DNA from: Mesorhizobium huakuii | Lineage (GTDB): Bacteria > Pseudomonadota > Alphaproteobacteria > Rhizobiales > Rhizobiaceae | Assembly (NCBI RefSeq): GCF_014189455.1 | Contig: NZ_CP050296.1 | Location: 2,352,001-2,416,000 of the forward strand | Direction: 5' to 3' | Length of the DNA: 64,000 nucleotides | Part shown: positions 45,976-54,304 of the stretch, piece by piece | How the letters are laid out: each line of letters starts with the position of its first letter | How positions within the stretch are numbered: the stretch's first letter is position 1 | Notes under the pieces: model-generated | Databases searched by the model: none | Told to the model about the DNA's origin: nothing | The model's input: only the letters and a program-made list of their open reading frames with translations | Position numbers and translations under genes: made by a program

Positions 45976-46836
45976 ATGCTGGAAGAATTGCGCACGCTCG
46001 TTCTCTTCGCCGAGGAAGGTTCTATCCAGAAAGTCGCGCAGCGTCTGCCGCTGACGCAGCCTGCCGTCACTCGGCAGATGCAGCGGCTGGAGGACATGCT
46101 CGCGACAACGCTTCTCGATCGCCGGCAGAAGCCGCCACGCCTGACCGCGGCAGGATTGGAGGTGCTGGCGCGCGCAAAGGCCATACTGGCTTCGGTCGAG
46201 GCTCTGAAAGCGTTCGCCGCCGACGCCGAGCCACAAGGCGTGCTGCGTGTCGGCCTGGCGCATGGCTTGTCCGATGCAAGCGTTGCCGGCGCTATCGCCG
46301 GCGCGGCCGCTGAGTTTCCAAAAATTTCGTTGCGGCTCAAGACCGGCTGGAGCGCGGAGTTGGTCGAGCAGTTCGAACGCGGTCAGCTCGACATGGCGAT
46401 CATTCTGCGACCTGCCGATCATCAAGGCCCGGACGCGCTCGGCACCGAACGTCTCTGCGTCATAGCCCAGGCTGGCGGCACCGAACCCCATGTCACGGAC
46501 ACTCGCATGCCTTGGGTTCTTAGCCCCGAGCCCTGCGACGCGCGTCAGAGCCTCCTCTCCAGTCTGAGCGGCGAACGGCATCGGTTCGTCGTGGCGGCGG
46601 AAATCCAGGACCCGGCGATGCAGATGGAATGGGTCCGTCGGGGACACGGCCTCAGCCTCATGCCGTTGCGGCTCGCGGCGCGCGGACTTCCCGACGGCCT
46701 CATGCTTGTCGATATCGAAAATGTAGACCTTTCATTGCAGCTCGTGGCACTGCGCTCCCCGCACCTCAACCGGCTGGCGAAGGCTGTGGAGGCCATTGCA
46801 AAGGCCGTCGGCGAAGCCATCAAGATCGAGGTCTGA
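45976..46836 (+). CDS. LysR-family transcriptional regulator
   Basis: This 286-residue regulator has a winged helix at about 1-60 (LEELRTLVLFAEEGSIQKVA, LTQPAVTRQMQRLEDML) and an effector domain after the linker. GSIQKVAQRLPLTQPAVTRQ is the LysR signature. It probably controls itself and the divergent oxidoreductase gene, by analogy with such pairs. The effector is unknown. The gene ends 116 nt before efp. Confidence 0.88.
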   Translation: MLEELRTLVLFAEEGSIQKVAQRLPLTQPAVTRQMQRLEDMLATTLLDRRQKPPRLTAAGLEVLARAKAILASVEALKAFAADAEPQGVLRVGLAHGLSDASVAGAIAGAAAEFPKISLRLKTGWSAELVEQFERGQLDMAIILRPADHQGPDALGTERLCVIAQAGGTEPHVTDTRMPWVLSPEPCDARQSLLSSLSGERHRFVVAAEIQDPAMQMEWVRRGHGLSLMPLRLAARGLPDGLMLVDIENVDLSLQLVALRSPHLNRLAKAVEAIAKAVGEAIKIEV

Positions 46837-46952
46837 TGCCGGCCAGCCGGCTGGAGCCGATCCGGCGTCCCTTGCCTCTCCGGGCGATTTGTGGTCTTGG
46901 GAGCCCCTAAATCGCTTGTCCAGGCGAAAATCTCATTCCGGATCCCATCATC

Positions 46953-47519
46953 ATGGCCAAGATCAACGGCAACGAAATCCGTCCCGGCTACGTCATCGAG
47001 CACGATGGCGGCCTGTGGGTCGCGGTCAGGACCAACACCGTCAAGCCCGGCAAGGGCGGCGCCTACAACCAGGTCGAACTGAAGAACCTCATCAACGGCA
47101 CCAAGCTCAATGAGCGCTTCCGCTCGGCCGAGACGGTCGAGCAGATCCGCCTCGACCTGAAGGATTTTTCCTTCCTCTACGAGCAGGACGACGCGCTGGT
47201 GTTCATGGACACCCAAAGCTACGAGCAGCTCGAACTAAACAAGGATTTCGTCGGCGACCGCGCCGCCTTCCTGCAGGACGGCATGATGGTCACGGTTCAG
47301 CTCTATGAGGAAAGGCCGATCGGCATCTCGCTGCCCGACTATGTGACCTTGACCATCACCGAGGCCGATCCGGTGGTGAAGGGCCAGACGGCGGCATCCT
47401 CTTACAAGCCGGCAGTGCTGGAGAACGGCATCCGAGTGCTGGTGCCGCCCTTCATCGGTGCCGGCGAACGCATCATCGTCGACACCAACGAAATCACTTA
47501 CGTGCGCCGCGCCGACTGA
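46953..47519 (+). CDS. efp: Elongation factor P
   Basis: EF-P rescues ribosomes stalled on polyproline. The 188-residue protein has three beta-barrel domains. The modified-residue loop KPGKGGA places Lys34 at the tip, the lysylated position in EpmA-dependent species. The C-terminal signature ([20 protein letters not shown]) is intact. The inositol monophosphatase gene begins 24 nt later, so they are likely one transcript. No epmA is visible in the window. Confidence 0.97.
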   Translation: MAKINGNEIRPGYVIEHDGGLWVAVRTNTVKPGKGGAYNQVELKNLINGTKLNERFRSAETVEQIRLDLKDFSFLYEQDDALVFMDTQSYEQLELNKDFVGDRAAFLQDGMMVTVQLYEERPIGISLPDYVTLTITEADPVVKGQTAASSYKPAVLENGIRVLVPPFIGAGERIIVDTNEITYVRRAD

Positions 47520-47543
47520 CGCGCGGGCACAGGAAGACACACT

Positions 47544-48344
47544 ATGGCACGCTCAGCCCTTCTCAACGTCATGGTCCAGGCCGCAATGAAGGCCGGCCGA
47601 TCGCTGTCGCGCGACTTCGGCGAGGTCCAGAACCTGCAGGTCTCGCTGAAGGGCCCGGGCGACTATGTCAGCCAGGCCGACCGCAAGGCCGAGGACATTC
47701 TGTTTGCCGAGCTGTCGAAGGCGCGCCCGGGCTACGGTTTCCTGATGGAAGAGCGCGGCGTGGTGGAAGGCGACGACAGCCAGCACCGCTGGATCGTCGA
47801 CCCGCTCGACGGCACCACCAATTTCCTGCATGGCATTCCGCTTTTTGCCGTTTCGATCGCGCTGGAACGCCAGGGCCAGATCGTTGCCGGCGTCATCTAC
47901 AATCCGGCCATGGACGAGCTCTATACGACCGAGCGCGGCGGCGGCGCCTTCATGAACGACCGCCGGTTGCGCGTCGCCGGCCGCATCAAGCTGGTCGACA
48001 CGGTGATCGGCTGCGGCATGCCGCATCTGGGACGCGGCCACCATGGCAATTTCCTGGTCGAGCTGCGCAACGTCATGGCCGAAGTCGCCGGCATCAGGCG
48101 GCTTGGCTCGGCCTCGCTCGATCTCGCCTATGTCGCCGCCGGCCGCATGGACGGCTTCTGGGAAACCGGCCTGTCGGCCTGGGACATCGCCGCCGGCCTG
48201 CTGCTCATCCGCGAAGCCGGTGGTTTCGTCTCGGACATGGACGGTGGACAGGACATGCTCGACAACGGCTCGGTGGTCGCCGGCAACGAGGTCATCCAGC
48301 GTGCGCTGCTGAAGACGGTGAAAACGCCCCTCGCACCCCGCTAA
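47544..48344 (+). CDS. suhB: Inositol monophosphatase family protein (SuhB-like)
   Basis: This Mg-dependent phosphatase acts on inositol-1-phosphate or related sugar phosphates. SuhB members also assist ribosome assembly. In the 266-residue protein the metal motif EERG is at about 69-72, WIVDPLDGTTNFLHG is at 83-97 (Asp86, Asp89), and a third site lies in SAWDIAAGLLLIREAGG (Asp about 213). Length is standard. Directly downstream of efp, an arrangement common in Rhizobiales. Confidence 0.9.
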   Translation: MARSALLNVMVQAAMKAGRSLSRDFGEVQNLQVSLKGPGDYVSQADRKAEDILFAELSKARPGYGFLMEERGVVEGDDSQHRWIVDPLDGTTNFLHGIPLFAVSIALERQGQIVAGVIYNPAMDELYTTERGGGAFMNDRRLRVAGRIKLVDTVIGCGMPHLGRGHHGNFLVELRNVMAEVAGIRRLGSASLDLAYVAAGRMDGFWETGLSAWDIAAGLLLIREAGGFVSDMDGGQDMLDNGSVVAGNEVIQRALLKTVKTPLAPR

Positions 48345-48442
48345 AGCCTTCCGCCGCGCTGAACCGCCGCAGTCGCAAAACCGCAACCAAAGCTTGAAAT
48401 ACTGTCCGGCGGTTACAGATTAAAGGTGACGCAGGACGATTG

Positions 48443-49129
48443 ATGACCAACACACCGCCGCAACTCGACATTCCGTTCATCGGGCGCTGGCACTATTCGC
48501 GCGCCGAGTTGATCGCCGACGGTATCGTCCATGCTGTCGGCATCGTGTTGGCGATCGCGGCCGGTTCGGCACTGCTGGCGCTGGCGGCGTTTCGGGTCGG
48601 GCCGGGCGAATACATCGCCGCCGCGTTCTATGTCGTTTCGCTGCTTACGGTCCTGTCGGTGTCGCTGGCCTACAATCTGTGGCCGGTGTCCTCCCCGGCT
48701 AAATGGGTTCTGCGGCGTTTCGATCACGCCGCGATCTACCTTCTCATCGCCGGCACCTACACGCCTTTTCTGGCCCAGATCGACGGCTCCCCGCTGGCAA
48801 GCTGGATGATCGTTTTGGTCTGGATCGCGGCCGCAACGGGCATCGCCATCAAGGTGTTCTTTCCCGGCCGTTTCGACCGGCTGGCTGTTGTCTTCTACCT
48901 CGCCATCGGCTGGAGTGGCGTCGTCCTAGTCAAGCCACTCGTCGAGACGCTGCCGACGACCTCGATCGTACTCATCGTCGCCGGTGGCGTCGTCTATTCC
49001 TGCGGCGTCATTTTCTTCGCCTGGAAGGGACTGCGCTTCCACAACGCGCTGTGGCACGGCTTTGTCGTCACCGGCGCCGGCCTGCATCTGGCGGCCATGG
49101 TCGACTGCCTGGTCATCAACCGGCTCTGA
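48443..49129 (+). CDS. Hemolysin III/TrhA-family membrane protein
   Basis: This 228-residue protein has seven helices of the PAQR/HlyIII family. Metal-site marks are ELIADGIVHAVGIVLA, the histidine-aspartate step FDHAAIYLLIAGTYTPF and C-terminal HNALWHGFVVTGAGLHLAAM. TrhA in other bacteria affects membrane energetics; hemolytic activity is not implied by the name. ATG 48443 overlaps an upstream in-frame TTG. Confidence 0.85.
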   Translation: MTNTPPQLDIPFIGRWHYSRAELIADGIVHAVGIVLAIAAGSALLALAAFRVGPGEYIAAAFYVVSLLTVLSVSLAYNLWPVSSPAKWVLRRFDHAAIYLLIAGTYTPFLAQIDGSPLASWMIVLVWIAAATGIAIKVFFPGRFDRLAVVFYLAIGWSGVVLVKPLVETLPTTSIVLIVAGGVVYSCGVIFFAWKGLRFHNALWHGFVVTGAGLHLAAMVDCLVINRL

Positions 49130-49248
49130 CCTGGGTTTCGATCGTCGATCGCACGAGCGGCACACCGGCCTCACGGCAATATTGCCAAGCGCCATTCAAT
49201 TTGGTCACAATTCCGTTTAGAGTCGCGAACTACGTGATCGGCGGCGCT

Positions 49249-49312
49249 GGAGCAATTCCAGGGAAAGTGTGAGCGGTTTCCCGTTCGGAATTGCGTAAAG
49301 GCAAATAGAGCA
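49249..49312. repeat. GAGCAATTCCAG/CGGAATTGCG intergenic repeat, copy 1
   Basis: GAGCAATTCCAGGGAAAGTG and then GAGCGGTTTCCCGTTCGGAA and TTGCG form a hairpin through CAATTCC/GGAATTG. A near copy is at 63221-63285. It lies between hemolysin III and the MotA-like gene. Confidence 0.8.
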
Positions 49313-49329
49313 TCGGAAACGGGGCACGG

Positions 49330-50355
49330 ATGGCTTTTCTCAGATCCTTCGGCATGGGCAGGCGCTCCGACGTTCTGATCTACGATCCGCATAAATTGTC
49401 GAGTCCGCAGGTCTTCCTGCTGACCATGGTCATCTTCCTGGCCATCGTCGCCTTTATTGCCGCCATCCTGACCCGCCAGATCTCGACGGCTTTCGTCACC
49501 AATCCCGGGCTCAACGGCCTGATCATCGGCGTGCTCGTGGTCGGTATCCTGCTCGCCTTCGCCCAGGTCGGGCGGCTGTTCCGCGAAGTGCGCTGGGTCA
49601 ACTCCTTCCGTGCCGGCTCGGAGACAACAGAACCGGTGCTGCTGGCGCCGATGAAGGCGATGATCGGCCGCTCCTCCGCGACAGCCTTTTCGACCTCCTC
49701 GATGCGCACCATGCTCGATTCCATCGCCACGCGCCTCGACGAAAGCCGCGACACCTCGCGCTATCTGGTTGGCCTCCTGGTGTTCCTCGGCCTGCTCGGC
49801 ACCTTCTGGGGCCTGCTCAACACGATCGGCTCGATCCGCGAGACCATCGAATCGCTAGACCCCGGAACCGGTGACGCCGCGGCTGTGCTCGATTCGCTGA
49901 AGCAGGGGCTGTCGGCGCCGCTGGCCGGCATGGGCACGGCCTTCTCGTCCTCGCTGTTCGGTCTGTCCGGCTCGCTCGTGCTCGGCTTCCTCGACCTGCA
50001 GGCGGGCCGCGCCCAGACGCGCTTCTACACCGAGCTTGAGAACTGGCTGTCTTCGGTCACTGATCTCTCCTCCGACATCGTCGTCTCCGACACGGCCAAG
50101 ACCGAATCCTCCGACGAGATTCGTGTGCTGTCGGAGCGGCTGCGCAGCATGCAGGAGAATGGCGGCGGCTCCAATCCGCGCGTCGCCACCGCCATGGCCA
50201 ATCTCGCCGACGGCATTTCCGGCCTGGTCAAGAACATGCGCTCCGAGCAGCAGATCATGCGCGACTGGGTCGAGGCCCAGTCCGATGAGCAGAAGGCGAT
50301 GCGCAACACGCTGGAAAAGATCGCCGACGCCCTGAAGAAGCCCGGGGTGCACTGA
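49330..50355 (+). CDS. MotA/TolQ/ExbB-family proton channel protein
   Basis: This 341-residue inner-membrane protein has an N-terminal pair of helices (about 30-55 and 58-80), a cytoplasmic region and two further helices (about 140-170, SRYLVGLLVFLGLLGTFWGLL, and about 190-225) typical of the family channel. A cytoplasmic C-terminal tail carries a coiled-coil part. With the following OmpA-domain gene, 1 nt away, it forms a stator-like pair. Rhizobial genomes carry it as a core pair; its role is not established. No flagellar genes are in the window. Confidence 0.85.
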   Translation: MAFLRSFGMGRRSDVLIYDPHKLSSPQVFLLTMVIFLAIVAFIAAILTRQISTAFVTNPGLNGLIIGVLVVGILLAFAQVGRLFREVRWVNSFRAGSETTEPVLLAPMKAMIGRSSATAFSTSSMRTMLDSIATRLDESRDTSRYLVGLLVFLGLLGTFWGLLNTIGSIRETIESLDPGTGDAAAVLDSLKQGLSAPLAGMGTAFSSSLFGLSGSLVLGFLDLQAGRAQTRFYTELENWLSSVTDLSSDIVVSDTAKTESSDEIRVLSERLRSMQENGGGSNPRVATAMANLADGISGLVKNMRSEQQIMRDWVEAQSDEQKAMRNTLEKIADALKKPGVH

Positions 50356-50356
50356 C

Positions 50357-51388
50357 ATGGCGCTTGCCAGGGGCCGGCGCACCGATCGCCGCATCGACTA
50401 CTGGCCGGGCTTTGTCGACGCGCTGTCGACGCTGCTGCTCGCCATCATGTTCCTGCTCACCGTCTTCGTGCTGGCGCAGTTCCTGCTCGGCCGTGAAATC
50501 TCCGGCAAGGACACCGTCCTCAACCGGCTCAACTCGCAAATCAACGAACTGACCCAGTTGCTGGCACTGGAGCGCTCGACGGCGCAGGACAAGGACGATT
50601 CGCTCGCCAATCTGCAGGCGTCGCTATCGGCGGCCGAGGCGGAGAAGAGCCGGCTCGAACAGTTGCTGGCGCAAGGTGCCGGCGCCGGCGATGCCGCCAA
50701 CCAGCGGGCCGCGGAACTGGGCGGCGAACTCGACAACCAGCGCCAGATCAGCCAGCAGGCGCTGAGCCAGGTCGAGATCCTCAACCAGCAGATCGCCGCC
50801 CTGCGCAAGCAGATCGGGGCGCTCGAGGATGCGCTCAACGTGTCCGAGACCCGCGACCGCGATTCCAACACCAAGATCGCCGATCTCGGTCGCCGCCTGA
50901 ACGTCGCGCTTGCGCAGCGCGTGCAGGAATTGAACCGCTACCGCTCCGACTTCTTCGGGCGCCTGCGCGAGATCCTCGCCGACCGTGAGAACATCCGCAT
51001 CGTCGGCGACCGCTTCGTCTTTCAGTCGGAAGTGCTGTTCCCGACCGGCTCCGAGGTGATCAACGATGCCGGTAAGGTCGAGATGAAGAAGCTCGCCGAC
51101 GCCATCATCGAACTGCAGAAGGAAATCCCGCCCGAGATCAACTGGGTGCTGCGCGTCGACGGCCACACCGACAACAAGCCGCTCTCCGGCACCGGCCGCT
51201 ATCGCGACAATTGGGAACTGTCGACGGCGCGTTCGACCTCGGTGGTCAAGTTCCTGATCGAGAACGGCGTGCCGGCCAACCGGCTGGTCGCTGCCGGCTT
51301 CGGCGAGTTCCAGCCGCTCGACCCCGCCGATACCGACGAGGCGCGCAACAAGAACCGCCGCATTGAACTGAAGCTCACCGAACGTTGA
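50357..51388 (+). CDS. MotB-like OmpA-domain protein with long coiled coil
   Basis: This 343-residue protein has one N-terminal helix with a conserved Asp (YWPGFVDALSTLLLAIMFLL), a coiled coil of about 100 residues (about 55-190) and a C-terminal OmpA/MotB peptidoglycan-binding domain (about 215-340, VDGHTDNKPL and AAGFGEFQPL). The Asp in the helix is the proton-carrying position of MotB, TolR and ExbD. The pair should form a proton-driven unit anchored to peptidoglycan. The load is unknown. Confidence 0.85.
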   Translation: MALARGRRTDRRIDYWPGFVDALSTLLLAIMFLLTVFVLAQFLLGREISGKDTVLNRLNSQINELTQLLALERSTAQDKDDSLANLQASLSAAEAEKSRLEQLLAQGAGAGDAANQRAAELGGELDNQRQISQQALSQVEILNQQIAALRKQIGALEDALNVSETRDRDSNTKIADLGRRLNVALAQRVQELNRYRSDFFGRLREILADRENIRIVGDRFVFQSEVLFPTGSEVINDAGKVEMKKLADAIIELQKEIPPEINWVLRVDGHTDNKPLSGTGRYRDNWELSTARSTSVVKFLIENGVPANRLVAAGFGEFQPLDPADTDEARNKNRRIELKLTER

Positions 51389-51636
51389 TTTCTCATCACG
51401 CGAACTCACGCGAATTTGTTCGTCGGCTCAACTCTAGGGCGCAGACGGAGGCCGGCAAGGCCTGAAAACATTATCTTTTTTTAATTACACTTCGCACCGG
51501 AGCGCTCCTAGCTTGCTGCGCAGGGCCGAGAACCGCCGGCGATGCCTCCCATCGCGACGTGACGGAACTGGACGACCCAAACGGTCGGAAGGCGAGGCGG
51601 CAACGCCGCTCCCTTCCTAGCAGGAGGAAGCGCCCC

Positions 51637-52062
51637 ATGCGCACATCAGCATCACTCAAGACTGCAACGCTTGCCGCAATTCTCATTGTCGCCCCGCTCG
51701 CTGGCGCCTATGCCGCGGGCCACCACAAGGGCGCTCTCGACGCGTCCGATCCGACCGACATGACCGGCCCGCGTGTCGAGGCCCTCATTCAACAGGCCCA
51801 GGGTCTTCACCAGGGCATCGTCGACGCCAGGCAGGCCAACAACATTACCCCGGCCGTAGCGGAACACCTGGAAATGCGCACCAACCAGATCAGCCAGGCC
51901 GCCGAGAAGATCGCCGCATCGGATCACGGCAGAATACCGGCCGCGCAATATCATGACCTTTTGCGTCATCTCGACCATGTCGAGCAGCGGCTGAGGGTCA
52001 ACACCGGCAGCGGTTTCCTGATGGGTGACGGCTCCGACGGTGGAAACTATCCGAACGGCTGA
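51637..52062 (+). CDS. Exported helical protein of unknown function
   Basis: I do not recognise this 141-residue protein. It has a signal peptide cleaved near PLAGAYA (about residue 24-26). It then has a His/Gly/Asp-rich start, a helical middle (LIQQAQGLHQGIVDARQANN) and a Gly-rich C-terminus (GDGSDGGNYPNG). ATG 51637 has AGGAGG nine to ten bases upstream, which decides the start over upstream in-frame codons. It lies 248 nt after the MotB-like gene, with AT-rich sequence near 51475-51490 likely to hold the promoter. Confidence 0.7.
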   Translation: MRTSASLKTATLAAILIVAPLAGAYAAGHHKGALDASDPTDMTGPRVEALIQQAQGLHQGIVDARQANNITPAVAEHLEMRTNQISQAAEKIAASDHGRIPAAQYHDLLRHLDHVEQRLRVNTGSGFLMGDGSDGGNYPNG

Positions 52063-52161
52063 GGCGATCCCGCCTGGAAACGGTCCAGGAGGAAGGGACC
52101 ACCTGGCGCCTTCGGGACCCCAATCCCGCGGGCGTCCTTTTTCCTCACCAGCCCAGTCTGC

Positions 52162-52515
52162 CTACCAACCGAGCCAGATCGCGATCAGGGCGACCACTGC
52201 CGGCACGGTCTGGATGAACAGGATCTTGCGGCCAACCGTTGCCGCGCCGTAGAGGCCGGCAATGGCCACGCACAACAGGAAGAAGACCTTGACCTGAAAA
52301 CCGGCGGCGCCGAGGTAAAGCCCCCAGATCAGGCCGGCGGCGAGGAATCCGTTGTAGAGGCCCTGATTGGCGGCAAGCACTTTCGAGGCCTTGGCGAATT
52401 CCGGCGTCAGGCGAAATGTCTTGTGCCCGCGCGGCGTGTCCCAAAGCACCATCTCGAGATAGACGATGTAGACATGGATCAAGGCCACCAGCCCGACCAG
52501 GATGTTGCCGATCAT
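52162..52515 (-). CDS. DUF1304-family membrane protein
   Basis: This 117-residue protein has four helices (about 2-20, 45-65, 70-90, 95-115) and the family segment LEMVLWDTPRGHKTF followed by ANQGLYNGFLAAGLIWG. DUF1304 proteins are small membrane proteins without assigned function. ATG 52515 has GGGGAG upstream and was chosen over in-frame codons at 52530 and 52551. Confidence 0.8.
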   Translation of the reverse strand: MIGNILVGLVALIHVYIVYLEMVLWDTPRGHKTFRLTPEFAKASKVLAANQGLYNGFLAAGLIWGLYLGAAGFQVKVFFLLCVAIAGLYGAATVGRKILFIQTVPAVVALIAIWLGW

Positions 52516-52656
52516 TCGCTCCCCCTTCATGCGTTGCCGGCAGCATTTCATGTGTGGCGCGGTCTACGCAAGGTGCATCTGCCGGACCGCATCTGAGGGT
52601 TGCCAACGCTTTTGCGTTGGTGTCTTTTCGCGCCGTCCTCAATCACGGAAGCCGCT

Positions 52657-54141
52657 ATGTCCTTTCAGAAACTCGACGACCTCGGCCACAAGCTCGAAGC
52701 GCTTGAGCATGCGCTGGCCATCCTCGGCGCCGATGAAGCGACGCATATGGCCGTCGGCGGCGGCGAGAAGCGTGCCGAGGCGATGGCGGCACTTGCCGGC
52801 ATGTACCACACCAGGGCGACGGCCCCGGAAATCGCCGACTGGATCGCCGCCGCCGAAGGCGAGGCGCTCGATGACGAGCAGCGCGCGGCTGTCGCCGAAC
52901 TGCGGCGACAGTACACCAACCTGACATGCCTGCCGGTCGAATTCGTCGAACGCCAGACGACGGCGCGCATGCGTTGCGAGCAGCTGTGGCGCGACCTGCG
53001 CGCCAAGAACGATTGGGCTGACTTCCAGCCGGCGCTCGCGGGCGTGGTGGCGCTGGTGCGCGAAGAGGCGGCCCTGCGCTCCGACGTACTCGGCCTCGCC
53101 CCTTATGACGCGCTGATGGAGCAATTCGACCCCGGCAACCGCACCGTGGACATCACCCCTGTCTTCGCCGATTTGAAAGCCTTCCTCAAAGGCTTCGTGC
53201 CGGAGGCGCTGGCGATCCAGGAAGCGCGGCTGCGCAAGCATCCGCTGAAGCCGCTTTCGGGCACCTATGCGATCGAGAAGCAGCGCGAACTCGGCCTTGC
53301 CATGATGGCGGCGGTCGGTTTCGACCTGACGCATGGCTCGCTGTCGGTGTCGCACCATCCCTTCTGCGGCGGCGTGCCCAGCGACGTGCGCATCACCACC
53401 CGCTACAAGACATCGGATTTCCTGTCGGCGCTGATGGGCGTGCTGCACGAGACCGGCCATGCGCTCTACGAGCAGAACCTGCCGAAGGCATGGTCGCACT
53501 GGCCGCTCGGCAAGGCGCGCGGCATGGCCGTGCATGAAAGCCAGAGCCTGTTCGTCGAAAAGCAGATCGGCCGCAATCCTGCCTTCTGGCGCTGGGCGCT
53601 TCCGGTGGTGGAAAAGCATCTCGGCGAGGCCTGGTCGCTCGACGATCTCTTGCCGCATGTGCATCGCGTCGAGCGCGGCCTGATCCGCGTCGACGCCGAC
53701 GAGGTGACCTATCCGCTGCATGTCATCCTGCGCTACGAACTGGAGCAGGAGCTGGTCTCGGGCCGGCTGGAGGTTGCCGATCTGCCCGAAGCCTGGGACG
53801 CCAAGATGCGCGACTATCTCGGCCTCTCCACATTGGACAACCCGGCCGACGGGCCGATGCAGGACGTGCATTGGCCGGGTGCCGCCTTCGGCTACTTCCC
53901 GTCCTACACGCTGGGCGCGATGATGGCGGCGCAGCAATGGGCCGCGCTGACGCGGGAGCATCCCTCCGCCGACGACGATCTGGCGAAAGGCAATTTCGCC
54001 GCCATCAATGATTGGCGCCGCAAGAAGATATGGTCGCAGGGGTCGCGCTGGTCGACGCCGGAGCTGCTCGAACGCGCCACCGGCGAAAAGCTCAACGCCG
54101 TGTATTTCGTCAATCACCTGAAGCAGCGCTACGGCGGATGA
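52657..54141 (+). CDS. M32-family metallocarboxypeptidase (Taq type)
   Basis: This 494-residue cytoplasmic enzyme removes C-terminal amino acids from peptides. The zinc motif HETGH is at 264-268, and the third ligand follows in HESQSLFVEKQIGR (Glu294). The downstream motifs VTYPLHVILRYELEQEL and the C-terminal WSQGSRWSTPELLERATGE fit the M32 pattern. Length is near the family's normal 500. MSFQKLDDLGHKLEALEHAL was chosen as start; the frame is open farther upstream. Confidence 0.93.
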   Translation: MSFQKLDDLGHKLEALEHALAILGADEATHMAVGGGEKRAEAMAALAGMYHTRATAPEIADWIAAAEGEALDDEQRAAVAELRRQYTNLTCLPVEFVERQTTARMRCEQLWRDLRAKNDWADFQPALAGVVALVREEAALRSDVLGLAPYDALMEQFDPGNRTVDITPVFADLKAFLKGFVPEALAIQEARLRKHPLKPLSGTYAIEKQRELGLAMMAAVGFDLTHGSLSVSHHPFCGGVPSDVRITTRYKTSDFLSALMGVLHETGHALYEQNLPKAWSHWPLGKARGMAVHESQSLFVEKQIGRNPAFWRWALPVVEKHLGEAWSLDDLLPHVHRVERGLIRVDADEVTYPLHVILRYELEQELVSGRLEVADLPEAWDAKMRDYLGLSTLDNPADGPMQDVHWPGAAFGYFPSYTLGAMMAAQQWAALTREHPSADDDLAKGNFAAINDWRRKKIWSQGSRWSTPELLERATGEKLNAVYFVNHLKQRYGG

Positions 54142-54304
54142 GATCGGCCGTCCCGTTTCGGTGACCAGCGGCAGTGAACAAGGATGGCTGGCTGTGAAGC
54201 GTCATCGCCTGGCGGCGATCTTGCAGGATCGCCACTACTTTTCTATCACTGGTGGTATCCGACGATATTGCGAGACGTGCGGATCATGAGGGCGGGTACT
54301 TCCG

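Noticed and set aside
46837..48442. Small RNA near efp-suhB
   Set aside because: The gaps are short and I found neither a terminator nor a recognisable motif in them.
49330..51388. Zorya-like defence (ZorA/ZorB)
   Set aside because: Only the MotA/MotB-like pair is present; no ZorC, ZorD or ZorE candidate lies nearby. The neighbours are housekeeping genes.
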